This document shows, in pieces, positions 34,493 through 47,009 of a stretch of 64,000 nt of DNA. The first letter of the stretch is position 1. Each line of letters begins with the position of its first letter. Location of the stretch: contig NW_020170556.1 of NCBI RefSeq assembly GCF_000524195.1, positions 1 to 64,000 of the forward strand, given 5' to 3'. Below the pieces are notes generated by a model. That model made no database searches. It was not told the origin of the DNA and was given only the letters and a program-made list of their open reading frames with translations. A program made the position numbers and the translations under genes. The DNA comes from Echinococcus granulosus. Lineage: Eukaryota; Platyhelminthes; Cestoda; Cyclophyllidea; Taeniidae.

Positions 34493-37400
34493 GTAAGTTT
34501 AATCCCATTCTTTTAAAACCTGTTACCTGCACCCTACTTGGTTTTGCTCTAGCTGGGTGTCATTTTTTGCATATTTCAACGTCTCTTGCTTATTTTTGAA
34601 AGAATGGCTGTATACTGTAGGTGTTTGTAGACCATTTCTTTCACTGACACTGATCGCTCATTTCCTAGCTGGCTATGTCTTTTATACATCTTATCGGTAA
34701 TTCTAACTACCGGCTTGAATCACATATATTTCCAAATAAAATCAACCACCTTTACCATTGCGCATTCGTTGGGTTCATTACTATCTTATCCGGTTATTTG
34801 AGTTTCTTGTAATTACTAGCGTTCAAAACTATCGCTTTTAACAACGCTGATTTAAAATTTGATGATCCTCTTTGGTGCATGATTTTGTATGGCGAATTGT
34901 GGTTAATCTTTCGGCGATTTCGAATAATATATGAAAACCCCTACAAGTACACTTCGGAAAGCAATCCATAGTAGCTTCAGCTACAGTAATTACCTTACTA
35001 AACATTGACATTCATTACTACTTTCCTGCTTGGTTTTGTCTTTGAAATTCTCAAAAGTTATCTTAGTCAGTCCTTCATACCTTCAAACAAGTGCGGTCTC
35101 CATTCCACATCTTGTTGTTTATTGTTTGCATGTTGTTTTGGCAACCCTGCATATAATGGCTTCATCAACTCATTTCTGATATATATACTATGACTAGGTG
35201 GTTTTGGGTCCGTTTCCACTAATTCATAGGTACATTTGCTCTATGAGGTTTTTCTGTCAAAGCAATGGGCTCATTCTTTCATGGGGATTCCTAACTAACG
35301 TTAGTGATTCCTTTTTCACCCCCTTCTTCAAAGGCCATGTTCCTAACCCCATTCGCGGAGCAACAGACGTCTCGAGTGAACTTGAAACAGGTCTCTCCCT
35401 GGGTGCTACGATACCTTATTGATTTCGCCTATACCGGTCGCTTGGCGCTCAGTACCACGGTAGTTCAGGACATCTTCGTCGGGGCCAACTTCCTCGATTA
35501 CCCTTTGGCCGTCGAAGCCTGTATCGACTTCATGAAAAAGCACCTCCACATCTCCAACTGCCTCGGGGTTCAACTGCTGGCAGAGGTATATGAATTTCCC
35601 GATTTGGCCAAGAGTGCTCGTATCATGGCTGTGGAAAATTTCTCCAAGTAGGTCTTTTTCAGTCTCAGTTTGATTAGGAAGTTTAAAATGTTGCTAGATC
35701 ATTACATGTCCAGCGTCTAGTTTAAAAGTAGCAATTTTTGTTACACGACTAATGAAAAACAGTATTACTCGGTCCGCGATGGGAAATCGACATTATTTCT
35801 CACTCAGCTCCTTTGCTTTGCCGATTGTTGATAGAACAATGCAGTACAATCCAAATGTGAAATTTAGATGAATCCATTACATCTATTTTACCTAATTGGT
35901 TCGTTGTTACCCAACTAAGTCGCATTTGGGGTCTTCTGCTGGACTTTTCGGGGTTAGGGTTGTTTACCACAACTGCATTTTCCAAATCGATTTGCTGTAG
36001 TTCATCGATGTTCAATTCAGAGATCTTTATGCGGCCAGGTTAAATCCACGCCACACTTTTCATTCTTAATTTCACAAAAGTCACTTTGACGGGAAGATAA
36101 ACTTATGCAGAATCACATAACAAAGCATATACTTCTAACACTACTGGGGTGCCCCCACAATAGACATGCGACCTGGAACAATCATAACAAAATGTTATGG
36201 GGATAATGCTAAGGAAAATAGGAAATCTTAAGCTTTACTCCTACTGCTAATTAATATTTCTAGACGGTTAGCATCTTGTGATGTGACCTTATCCTTAACT
36301 TCCCTTATTAAATGAGGTAAACTATCAGCGATTACCGCTACATTTCTGTACAGAATTCGGCTTGAAAAACTTCATGACGATCTAGTGAAGCAAAACGTTT
36401 GTTATGAACTCCATTGTTTTAACAGTCTAGTGAATCCAGATGAGTCTATGATAGGCGAGTGGCTACAGCTTCCATTGAAAAGTGTGGAATCCTACCTCTC
36501 TGCTGACGACCTCGAGGTGCGCTCCGAGCGGGTAGTTCTGGAGGCCTGTCTGGCCTGGGTTGCGTACGACCCTGAGAAACGCATCTCCCATCTTCCTGGT
36601 CTCCTTCATCTCGTTCGACTTTACCAGCTTTCCCCTACCCTCCTCCGTACTTACACATCTTCTTCCAGCATTATTCACGTAAGCATTAGCCCGATTTTTA
36701 GTAAATTGCCCTATCTGACCGTAGATGATGGTTAGCTAGATAGCCTAATTTTTTCTAGTTCGTTTGTAGAATTCTACCGTTACTTATCGCTAGGTCATTA
36801 AATAAGTACATACCAGATCCAGGCGCCAAATTAGTGCCAGGTTTTTGGATGATTCCTTGATTATTTGCTTTAGGGAGTGGCTTGGATAAGTATCTAGTAA
36901 ACTGTGGTTTACTCTCTTACTTACTTCCTTCACCCTTACTTGTTTTCGGTACAACATTTCTATTTGGCTCGTGTTTATCTTCGGATTTTCATCATTTGGC
37001 GATAGTTTTTGTAAAACAGTTAGTACGTGCTGTTTTGTAAGCACTCTTTTCTATCACGGAACCAGTGTACTAGCATCAACAACGAGACTTCCGTTGAGAC
37101 GTAAACGTAACTAATGAACCCACAACTTGTTGGTTGATTTGCGATATTTCGTTCACCTTTTGGGAAAACCGCAAATCGGATGTTAGGAGGGGTAAATCTG
37201 AGAGCTAGATGATGTTTTACAGCAAATAAACTACTCTTTTGGATGTCTACAAGATGCAGATATCAGCAAGGCTAAAAACAAGAGCTTTGATCTGACTTTA
37301 CAAAAAGTCGTAACTTATGGGACCTAATTACCTGCGTTTTGTACACATTATAGGAATCACCCACCGCTCTGTTGTATATTGAGCAAGTGATCAGCAGAAT

Positions 37401-40400
37401 GGAGGGAAAGTGTGATCAACCAGTTTCTGTTGTCAACGGCAACACTAGCGCTGTCACTGCCGCATCACTTCTGCCTCGTCCCTCCACACTGAAGCGTCCC
37501 ACTCTCGTTGCCGTCGGTGGAATCAATTCCACTTACATCTTAGACTCTGTGGACGCCTTTTCTTTCGTTCGTGGACGGTGTCTTCCCTGTCCACCGATGC
37601 CCGTGAGCAGTCTGACTTGGTTTTCTGCTGCGGTGGCTGACAATACTCTCGTCATTACCGGTGGCATTCATGTGAGTGTGACCGCCTTGATTGAACTTTT
37701 AGCTAAGCTGCTTTGCTCTATACCGGTTTTCCATTTTTGCTAGAATTCAAAGACTAAACAATCGTACCTTTGCAAACGTTTCCGTCAACTGAATAACTTA
37801 GATTCCGCTTAATGCGGAATGGATTTCATTCTATCAAATTCAAATTCAACACGCTACATGGCAAATGATTGTTAATTTCTAGGGTTTGTGACTAAATACA
37901 CAAACTTTCGCGTACCGTTTCACGTATGTTTTTCATGCGAGATTACCTTTCAATGTGATCTGACTTGGTGCCCGACTACGGTGTACACTACTGGGCTGTG
38001 AAAATGAATTGGTTTTAAGCGTTATCTCATTTCCAGTTCCATATTTCTGTTTAGTCTCTTTTATGTCTAATTTGCAATATTCTCTATTTCACTCATCCGA
38101 GGCAGGCAAAAGAATATAATTAGCCTTCTGGATTATACTGCAGCAGACTCCATATGGGTTTTGGCAATTTCAGTTGTTGGATCAAGGTCTGGTGGCGGCT
38201 TATCTTCTTCCAGTCAATATTATCGAGACGGATGATTAATGAGTAAACGCACTTGTCCTTGAAGTTCGAGAACTCCTCGTCACCTTATTTAGTAGCGGCT
38301 ACCCGATGTGCGGTAGTATTTTCATTTTCAATCTTATCATTATCCCCTCTTCTCTCAGGCTGGGGAAATAGTCTCGACAGTTTATCGATTCAGTGTGGAG
38401 GAGAACACATGGAACCAGGGTCGAAGCATGCCCATTGCACGAGCCCGTCACACCTCCGTGGCAGTCCGCGGCGGCCATGTCTTCCTTTTCGGTGGCGTAA
38501 CAGTTGTCCCGGCAACAACTCCCTTTCCTGAATCCTCCGAGCAGAGCGGACAAACGGAGGTAGCGGTGGAGGGAGTTGAGGCGGGCAACTCATGGGGTAG
38601 TGAGGTTCCCGATCTCCTCCTAGTGGACTCTATTGATCGATACGATGTGTGGCGGGATGAGTGGACCACAGTGGGGCGTTCGCGATATCCGCGACAAATG
38701 TCCTCTGTCGCTGTTGTCTCGCCTCTGCAGGTGACCGAGGGGTCCCCGCCTCAGATGAGTAAGACATTCGTAGATTGATTTGGTGGCTCACCACTGGGAT
38801 TTAAATTGTGGTCTTTCTGAAGTCGCTAATAAATTTTGGAATGATTCTTGAGCTAGGCCATTGAGGCAATGTGAAATGGAAGACATTGACATTGTACCAC
38901 TGTCAAATTCTTTTTTGAAGATGGGAAAAGTTGCCATCTACATCGCGTCGAGTTGCCATTAGTTTAGTAATAGAGTTCCTGAGTACTTACATGACCTGTG
39001 TGAATGAGTATACAGTGATTAGATTTAAAGCGACGTACGCTCCATTGTGAAATTGAAATGTTGAGTGGAGGGTGTAGATGGCTTAAATGGGTGAGTTTCG
39101 ATACTTTTTGATCGTATAATCAGTTGGCTGAAACAGTGCCAAGATAACAGGCTTAGCTGCAGTCGGAAATTATGCCATCAAGCATGAAATGTCCGGTTTA
39201 AAATGAAGTGTTTTTTTTTTCACTTTTATCCTGAACAGGAAGTGGTGTAAATAGTCACAAGTGCCATCAACAACCCTACCCCGTCGTTTTAGTGGTAATT
39301 TGTTTGCTGAGGCAAAGACGGATGACAAGCTGCCAGATGATCTGACTTCTAACTCTCCTTTAGTCTCTGCAGCAGGAGCTTTAAGCTCTTGTAAATTTGG
39401 TGGAAGGATAACTGGATAAGGTCATACTGCCAAAGTGAGCGTATTTCAAGACTCATTCACCTCTCTGGCTGTCTTTGAACGCTCTTTTAAAGTCACGATT
39501 TTTTGCCATCCATGTCGTGCCTCGCGTTCATCAGTCATAGCCTCATCAAATATCGTACTTCATTTTTGAATGCGCCATGACTTTATACGTCTGTATTGGA
39601 GTAGATCATTGGAAGGATTGTTTTTAAAAATTAAAACGTTGTTTTTTTCTTTAAACGGCATTTTCTGGAAAGATCGGGCACCTCATACTCACTGAAGTGA
39701 TCCTTCGTTAGTGATATAGTCTGACGTCGTGTTGGTTATGATAGACTAGGCCTGGTTGTGCATGTAATACGTGCTTCCATTGTAGTCGGAGAGCGAGAAT
39801 CAGATGTCTGTGCAAATGCACCAACCCACACAGTAGTGGAGTTGGGCGGCACTCTCGATGTGGAGTCGGACTTGATATCCGAAAAGATGGCCATCTACCA
39901 CATCAAGCCCGACCTCTGTGTCGACTCGGCGGATGATTATATCGCCCTTCTGCGGCCAGTGCGCTACGCCAAGTGCGTCACCAACCAGGTCTGTCATTTT
40001 CAGACATCGTCTCTTGTGTATGCTCTTTGGTAATACATGTGTCCTCTCACTGTCCTAAAGTCGTGAACTCACCTAGGTTACATGGATACTGAACTCAGAG
40101 ATCATGCCTTTGTACGATTTGATCTTGTTTACCTCCCGCACTCTCTGGCAAAGTTAATTAGCCTTTCGCTTAGTTTGCAACCTTCGACGCAGACGTTGGC
40201 AGTCCATGCCTGTATTCAAGTAAGCTATTTACCTCTGAAGTTGTTACAAAACCGTTACAATAACACTAAATGTGTAGGAATCGGTAAATTACCTTGGCCT
40301 CGTCAGTAAAGTGCTGGTCAGCACGCTACTTTCTGCTCTTATTCCAAGAGACATCGCCGACGACATCCAAGTTCATTGATGAGGTTAAGGTTTTCACTTT

Positions 40401-41576
40401 TAAATTCTGATTAACTTTAAAGATTTCAACAGTATTTTTTTCTCAGGTTCTGTGTAAGGAGGTTGTTAAAGTAGGCTCATAGGTTCCCTTTCTATTTCAC
40501 TATTGTTTCGTTTCCTTGCTACATGGAATGGGAATGTCTTTCCAGCCTTTCCTTTTGTACATTCGTCGATGTACTTTTCACTTACGTGATCAACTTAACA
40601 GATTTCTTGCTGTACCTTGTGTGTAGTGTGTAGTTATAAGCCTCTACACAGGTTTTGCTCACTGTACTAAGCCTGTTCTTATGCTGACATTTGAAAAGTT
40701 GAAATAAACTCCCGTAATTTTCTTCATAAAGCTGATTATCATTCCTAATCTTATAATTAATAGGAGTAATAAATGGGGAAACTGCCTGTTGTTTTCACCT
40801 GAAAAGGTTGAATTAGTGTATTGCTCGACTTAATGCTAATGCTACTTCTATCACCACAAGCTATGTAGCAGCAAAAGCAGAAAGTTTTCGATTTTGAGCA
40901 ACATCATACTCCGATCAGTCTAATCATTCCCAGATTTTTCATACCTTAGGCTCAGATACTAACTCGATATGCCCAACTTTGACGCTTATCTTGAGCGAAA
41001 TTTTCGGAGGAAAACTTACTGGCCAACTAGTTTTGATTGCAATCATGCGAATGTGAAATCAGTAGTGTAATTGAAGCTAAAGAGAAATAGTTTTCCGCTG
41101 TTACTACTCCTGTGTGCAATAACAACCGCTTCCTAGCAAAAGACGAATTTTGAGCTATCCCTACTTGGCTACAAATACTTCCCAGTTTAATAGTAGCCAT
41201 AGTCAGTGACAAATTTCACAGTTAAAATGGACGCTTTTCCACTTTACCGCAGTTGGGGAATTTAGTGTACATATTCTGGGAGGCAAGTGGTGAACTCTCG
41301 GTGTTGGATTTCCATCGTCAATCGTTGCGCACCCTGCGGTCTCTTACGGAGGCGGGACGGTCAGATGGCGGCTACTGTGCTGTCCACTGCGGCTGCGCGT
41401 GGGTCGACGGGCACCTTTACGTCGTTGGCGGATTTAGCGCTTTTCTGGGTGCTAATCAAAAACGTCCCATCGCTCCCCGACACTCCATCCACTGCTACGA
41501 TCCCTGCACAGATGCCTGGTCAGTTTTCGGTCCTCATTACGCGCTCGCTGCTTATCACATCGCTTGGTACAAATAG
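34274..41576 (+). CDS. Kelch-like protein (BTB-BACK-Kelch), 7 exons
   Basis: My model joins 34274-34492, 35334-35647, 36426-36678, 37354-37671, 38359-38758, 39786-39988 and 41253-41576, giving 676 residues plus stop. All junctions are GT-AG and in phase. BTB is about residues 30-140, BACK 145-260, Kelch repeats 280-676. Family members bind CUL3 through BTB-BACK and recruit substrates with the Kelch propeller for ubiquitination. The ATG at 34274 is the first in frame, after an acceptor-like TTTGTAG at 34208. The Kelch part is divergent, so I do not assign a KLHL number. Confidence 0.92.
35334..35647 (+). CDS. Kelch-like exon 2 (BTB end and start of BACK)
   Basis: Starts AMFLTPFAEQ right after YFN of exon 1, as in other KLHL proteins. 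It contains YLIDFAYTGRLAL and VGANFLDYPLAVEACIDFM, then LLAEVYEFPDLAKSARIM. It ends in phase 2 (AA|GTAGGT). Confidence 0.94.
36426..36678 (+). CDS. Kelch-like exon 3 (BACK domain)
   Basis: Acceptor TTTTAACAG. It encodes MIGEWLQLPLKSVESYLSAD followed by VLEACLAWVAYDP and LVRLYQLSP, the typical BACK signature. An alternative acceptor at 36353 would add 24 residues in frame, but the shorter exon gives canonical BACK spacing. The donor is CAC|GTAAGC. Confidence 0.88.
37354..37671 (+). CDS. Kelch-like exon 4 (BACK to Kelch repeats 1-2)
   Basis: Phase 0 at both ends, 106 codons. After a linker it reads PTLVAVGGINSTYILDSVDA and NTLVITGGIH, two Gly-Gly strands of Kelch blades. Acceptor TTATAG, donor CAT|GTGAGT. 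Confidence 0.92.
38359..38758 (+). CDS. Kelch-like exon 5 (Kelch repeats)
   Basis: Encodes TVYRFSVEENTWNQGRSMPI and RARHTSVAVRGGHVFLFGGV, a well-formed Kelch blade. An acidic insertion of about 40 residues follows, then SIDRYDVWRDEWTTVG and PRQMSSVAVV. The donor GTAAGA at 38759 (phase 1) is preferred over GTGACC at 38731 because only it keeps exon 6 open. Confidence 0.9.
39786..39988 (+). CDS. Kelch-like exon 6 (degenerate Kelch blade)
   Basis: Joined in phase after TTGTAG. It contains HTVVELGGTLDVESDL and MAIYHIKPDLCVDSADDYIA. The Gly-Gly is present but the Tyr/Trp blade residues are weak. The donor is CAG|GTCTGT. Confidence 0.8.
41253..41576 (+). CDS. Kelch-like exon 7 (last Kelch blades and stop)
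   Basis: Starts LGNLVYIFWEASGELSVLDF after TTTACCGCAG. It contains CGCAWVDGHLYVVGGFSAFL and HSIHCYDPCTDAWSVFGP, a clear last blade, and stops at TAG 41574-41576 after AWYK. Confidence 0.92.
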   Translation: MGNLVYIFWEASGELSVLDFHRQSLRTLRSLTEAGRSDGGYCAVHCGCAWVDGHLYVVGGFSAFLGANQKRPIAPRHSIHCYDPCTDAWSVFGPHYALAAYHIAWYK

Positions 41577-44500
41577 AGCCCATTTATCTGCTTGTTGGCT
41601 TTTACTATAATAAGTATTTTTAAGTTCATGTAAGAAAAAACAAGTTTTGTCGTCATATTCCCCTTCTTTTTTGCATTTCTATACTTATCTAGGCGTTTAC
41701 CTGGTGCCTAGGAGATCCTGACATCAAAAAACTTGTCATTACCGGTTATGAATACACATTCTTGGGCTACTCTTTGCTATTCTTTGTTCTGCAATAGTAG
41801 TATATGCCCAGGTTTCTTTGGGTGTAGTGGTGAGACCCGGGAAATTCTGATCTTCACTCCACACTTCTGCGTTGGTCAAAAGCATCATATTGCTTTAACA
41901 ACCATTGCGCATTACTTCTTGGAATTACGCATAGCTGTGAAACGCTGCCCTTCCAAAAAGATTAGTCTTGTTCAATGACATGACTGATTATCCAACGATC
42001 AGGCGTTCCACGTGCTGAATGTGTTCGTGGGAGTATCGCTGGAGGGCGTCGGGCCCTCTTTGAAAAGTTTGCACCGACTTGCAATGCTATCACCATATTC
42101 CTGTGCCTGAAGTCTTCTGTACAAGTGGACGTTTGAGTGTTTCCTGTTTTGGTTCGCAACAAACTTCGTTTGGCACATGCTGTTGCATACATGTGCTACC
42201 CCTGATACTTGTCACTCACGGTCCATCCCTTTAATTGCTCTAAAATCAGAACCTCGAATTTTTCATGGAAACATCTTGCAAGTAACAGTTTTTCTTACCA
42301 ACAGTGTCTACTCGGTCGATTTATCAACTTATTTTAATACTGCCGCTGCTATCTGATAATTACTAGGCGTCATGCTTTCACCCCATACGAACTTATCTAT
42401 TGACACCCCAATACAACCTTTTTGGGAGGGAAGCGTTCAAAATGTTCAGGATGGCACGATTTTTTATTTCCTGTTTTTAAATCTTCCAATAGAAATTGCT
42501 CTTACCTTGGTTTAATTAATTAGTTCCTCTTCTGATGTTACTAAAGTCTATTCGAAATAAGCCTACATTCAAAACATGCATTTAAACTGTAGCCATGTGC
42601 AGGGTAACATTCTGCTTTTGCCTTGTTTCATGACTTTTGATGCAGTTTCGTAGTTCTTTCATAGTACTTTTTTGTTTTAGCAGTTGATAGTTGATGGGCA
42701 TGTTTTACAATGCTACTATTCTAAGCCACTTTCTCCTGCGGTCATTAGGTCGGAGATTTCGATTTTCAAAGACGAACAGGCAACTTCGGCACGGGCAATT
42801 TGTGGCTGTGTTTCCTTGGAAATGTGACCGACGTCGTGACTACTACTTCTGTTACTACACCACAGGCTTTTCACTCGGGGTTTTGTGTTAATTTCATCCC
42901 CTTCCTTTGTTCACTACATCACTTCCTTTACGCTTATTTTTACTTGTACATAAAATTCAATCTCGTTTCCTTATGATATTTTTTGATGTTTCGATTGATT
43001 TAACATTTTGAAATGAGCCTTGGGAGCGTATCTGGTGGCTCTCTCGTATACTGGTTATAGGGCAGTGGTTGAATACTATTGAATGGCATGTTTCAGGACT
43101 TCCAGTCTTCTCAATCTGGAAATTAAGAAGGATGGCAATGGGAGCAGTCGCCATGAGAACGCGTTATCCTATAGTGGAGCTTAAAGCCCTGGGCCGGTTC
43201 CTTATCTGTTGCAGATGGCGATGGGATCGGGGACTTTGTCATTAGTCAAGCCGCCTTTATTAGATTTGTGTGGGACGTAGTGTACTAAACGGAAACTAGC
43301 TACGTATAGACAAATGGGGAACCCCTTTGAAGGATTGGAAGTTCCTGCACTAGGGAATGCAACGGTGCCCGCTTAAGCACGAGGTACGCGGAGCTGTCCT
43401 CAATGCAATTTTAAGTGTGTAAGGAAGTCTAATCAGTCGCATATCTTGTAGGATATATAGTTAAAAGGTCTATGCCTTTGAGTTCTGGTTGAGTATCTGT
43501 AACATTCGTTTTATTCATTAGTCAATGGAAGACAAGCAAATGAAATTGTGATAATTAAAAACATCTGCAAATGGAACCCATAGTCCACGCATTAAAATAA
43601 TAGTCTTTTGCGCTCATGTGGTGTGCCAAATTTTTGGAACAAGAATATTTATTAATAAACTAGACAGATGCAGCAATTCGTTTGAATGTTTAAAGAACTC
43701 CTAAGTTGGAAAACTTATGAAATTGAAGGTCATGCAGGGACCGCAGTCCTCGAGATCTTGCATTGCTAATTTGGCATTGATAAGTAAGCATGCAAGTTGT
43801 GTTTCTGCACAAACATTCGTGTTTTTTATCAAATTGTCATTATCTCTAATTTCTTTACAGCTCTGAAGCGAAGTTTTTGCACTATACTGGAACTAATTGA
43901 TGCAAACGCAAAATTTGCCGTACTATCGTTAATTTTTGTGCACGTAAAGGTGACTTCTTGGTATTCCAGTAGTTTAGCTTTTAAAGTGACGGGTTATATT
44001 AATTTCCCTTTTAGAAAACTTAAGTATGGGTTATACATTGTTTGTTCACACTGTGTCAAACGGATACGTTTTTGATTCCCAAAACTGTGACTGATTCATC
44101 TAGACTTTTGCTTCTTGATGCGTGGTCCAAGTCCTACTCACCCATATTACGAACATTTTTGTCAATATACACATGTAGGATTAAAAAGCGCAAATAAATG
44201 ATTTAAATGGCAAATTCTAACTGACCTAAGTCGATTTTGATTCGCTAACTTAACCATTTTATAGTGCTGTATTCTCGTTTTTTTGACTCTTTGTGGGCAA
44301 AGACCCAAAATAATTTATGACTTAGCAATAACCAAGTATTCAAAATGAAGTTGAATTCCTATGTTTAAACTGTTTACCACAGTTGTTCTTTTGGCTTTTT
44401 TTACATTGTAGCATTTAAATGTAACTTCTTTTACTACTGTTCTAAATTTATGAGAACAAGGACAAAATGCGATTTTAGTGCGGCTTTAGTAAGACTGTGG

Positions 44501-46824
44501 AAAGAGAAACAATTATTATAGTGTACTTTTTGCAAATGCTCTTTAAATCCAGTCGGTGGTTTACATTATAAATGACATAGCACTTCAACACTCAGCTGCA
44601 AATGCTTAGTAAGCTTACATTCATTTAGGTAAAAACCAAATCTGTTGCAACAGGAACCGACAAAATCGAACAACTACCGCTATTGCTCTACTTAAACTCA
44701 GCAATTTTCAATTATTATCAACATTTGCATAGCAGGAGTTATGTCCCCTTAATTCATTTAAGCATTACTCCAATCTCGTAGCTATTAATTTTATTACTAT
44801 TGTGTCCAAGCCTGCTTGAACCGGGCATGGATGATGCTCTTCAGCTCTACAGCTAAGCGTTGTTCTGATTGGCCCTCCATCCTCGCGTGTCCAGCTTCGC
44901 TAAGTGGGAGCCCTGTTTGTTGATTCCCATTCACATTATCCTGCCTGTCGCAATCAACTGCGAACGCAAGTATATCTTTTTCTACCTTGCTCTCTTTTCA
45001 AATATGAATTTCATGCACAACGGTATGGTTGTACGCGTTTGCTCAGCTTCCATACAGTCTCGGATTTCATTCATGAGCTTACCGCTGGACCGCTACCGGG
45101 ATAGGTTATTTGGTTTTCGGAGAAAGTGTTGCTTTTTATCTTGTGACACCGTTTTTACTAAAATAAACAGCCAGTTCTCTTGGAAATATTGCATGGCGTA
45201 TTAATAAATAATTTGGAAAGATTTTGGCGCACTTTAACTTTTTTGTGGATTTGAAAAGTGAGGTCTTCTTGGCGACGTTAAAACGAGATGCTGAAGATCG
45301 ATTACAGGCTTTGTAACTAAGTTTACTTAAACATTACATGCTGACAAAAGTGAAACAATATGTCAATTTCTAATTGTACGCTGAGGAATTCATAACTTAT
45401 GAAGGGTTGTACGACTGCGAATGGTTAATGCTTGTTTATTTTTAAAGTTTACTTCAATCCGTCTCTTGTTTTCTTTAAAAGAAGTCTGCAATACCTTCAG
45501 TGATTAAGTAATTTAGTATAGGCACATGTGTGAGCCCTGAAATGTACAATGCATCATAAGGAATCCTTGGTTTTGTGGTTTTTTTAAAGTGCCTCTCCGT
45601 CCTAGGGTCGTTTTTTCTTACTTGAATGGAATGTCAGATCAGTTGTGTCATGCCGCCCTAACTTATACGTAGTTATGCGTTCACCTCTATACCCATACCA
45701 TTGCTGTCCGTTGATGTGATAAGCATGCAATGTATCTGGGAACCTAACAAAGCTGAGGCACATATGGAAGGCGTCAAAGTCGTTGGATAGTACCTCATCC
45801 CTATCACTTCATTCCTCCTGTGGTCCGTAATTGGTGCTTGAGTGGATAGGTGGACAAATAGTGGGTCGGTTCGTCCACACCGTGTCAAATTTAGTCTTGC
45901 TAAAAATAATCCCAAATGTTAGGTCTCAATGCATTGGGCAGTCACCATTTCTTTCCTCTTTCCATGCTTACTTTGCAAATGACTAATCTCTGAAAGACAG
46001 CTACTGACTTTTAAGTACTGCACATCATTTGGTCGTTTTCATCTCACAATATTCACCAAAACATTACTCTTTGTTATGGTTGAAGTTCTCGCTTTGCAGT
46101 TAAAAACATTAGTTAAAGTTTTGCACCTCAACCAACAGATTCATAAATCTGCTTCCAGAATCTTGGACACTTTTTTTAGTCCGACAAGGAAGGAAAGTAA
46201 ATTTTGTCCCCCAAAATCCACTGTTGCTCAAGTGGTGACAAAGTTGTTAATTTTATGATGTCATCTTTGAAGTGAGTTAATTTTAGATTGAAGCCGAAAA
46301 TCCAATATGAATTTAGGAGTAGACTTTAGGAAGGTTATTTATTTAAAAAAGTTGTAAGATTTTATGCAGCAGCCTTCTCGTTGCCAAATGCAACTTGTTT
46401 CGAGAATAGAATGCTTCTTTTATTTGTTTTTTAGCCTCTAAGGTGGGCTGTCTGTTTTTCAGTTATCAGCGAAACTAGGCTTCAATGAGTTTTTATGACT
46501 CACCTTTGGATGAACCCACGCTCTTTTAAATGATGTCAGTCAAAAGATGAAATCACTTCTTCTCTAGCCGGATTTTTCATTTAATCACTCATCATGGAGA
46601 AAAATTGGCTCTCAGATCTAACCGAGGATAACCGTGTTTATTTTTACCAGCTTAGGCATTAAACACTTGGTTAAATTAATTATTACTACAAATTTGCTGG
46701 GTTGGTCGAATTTAATACTTTGAATTAGGAGAAAACTATAGTCATTGGTGACTTGAGCCTCTTAAAAATTAATTTTCAGCACACGAAGTGCATCACCTAT
46801 TTTGTGAAGCAGCGACTATGCAAG

Positions 46825-47009
46825 TGTAGCGCTTGGAGTCCTTCATGAAGACCAAAGAAGACAATACCAAAGCTGGTCATGTATTGTCGACACACAGAAG
46901 GACCGAGTGGATACTGTCATGATCAAGAGGCCATGCCGCTTTACAGAAGTACAAAGGCAGAGCCGCAAGTGCCCACAAAATCAAAACGATGCGTTCAACA
47001 AATTACACA
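46825..47009 (+). mobile_element. LTR-like repeat, solo copy 3
   Basis: Starts TGTAGCGCTTGGAGTCCTTC and ends AATTACACA, about 185 nt. It is more diverged than the 33.7-kb copy but keeps the GAAGACAATACC block, the TGTATTGTCGACA block (as near 31757) and the GCAGAGCCGCAAGTGCCC end block also seen at 53108. It looks like a solo terminal repeat. Confidence 0.55.

Noticed and set aside
36354..36425. 24-codon 5' extension of Kelch exon 3
   Set aside because: In frame and usable, but it inserts 24 residues into the conserved start of BACK; the acceptor at 36425 gives the normal spacing.
42691..42891. Gly/Trp-containing reading frame after an AG, loosely recalling a fibrinogen-like domain
   Set aside because: Only a few residues agree and no second exon or domain core could be found.
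44869..45204. 111-codon ORF in the gene-poor region
   Set aside because: Composition looks random, no domain, and overlapping ORFs are of similar length.
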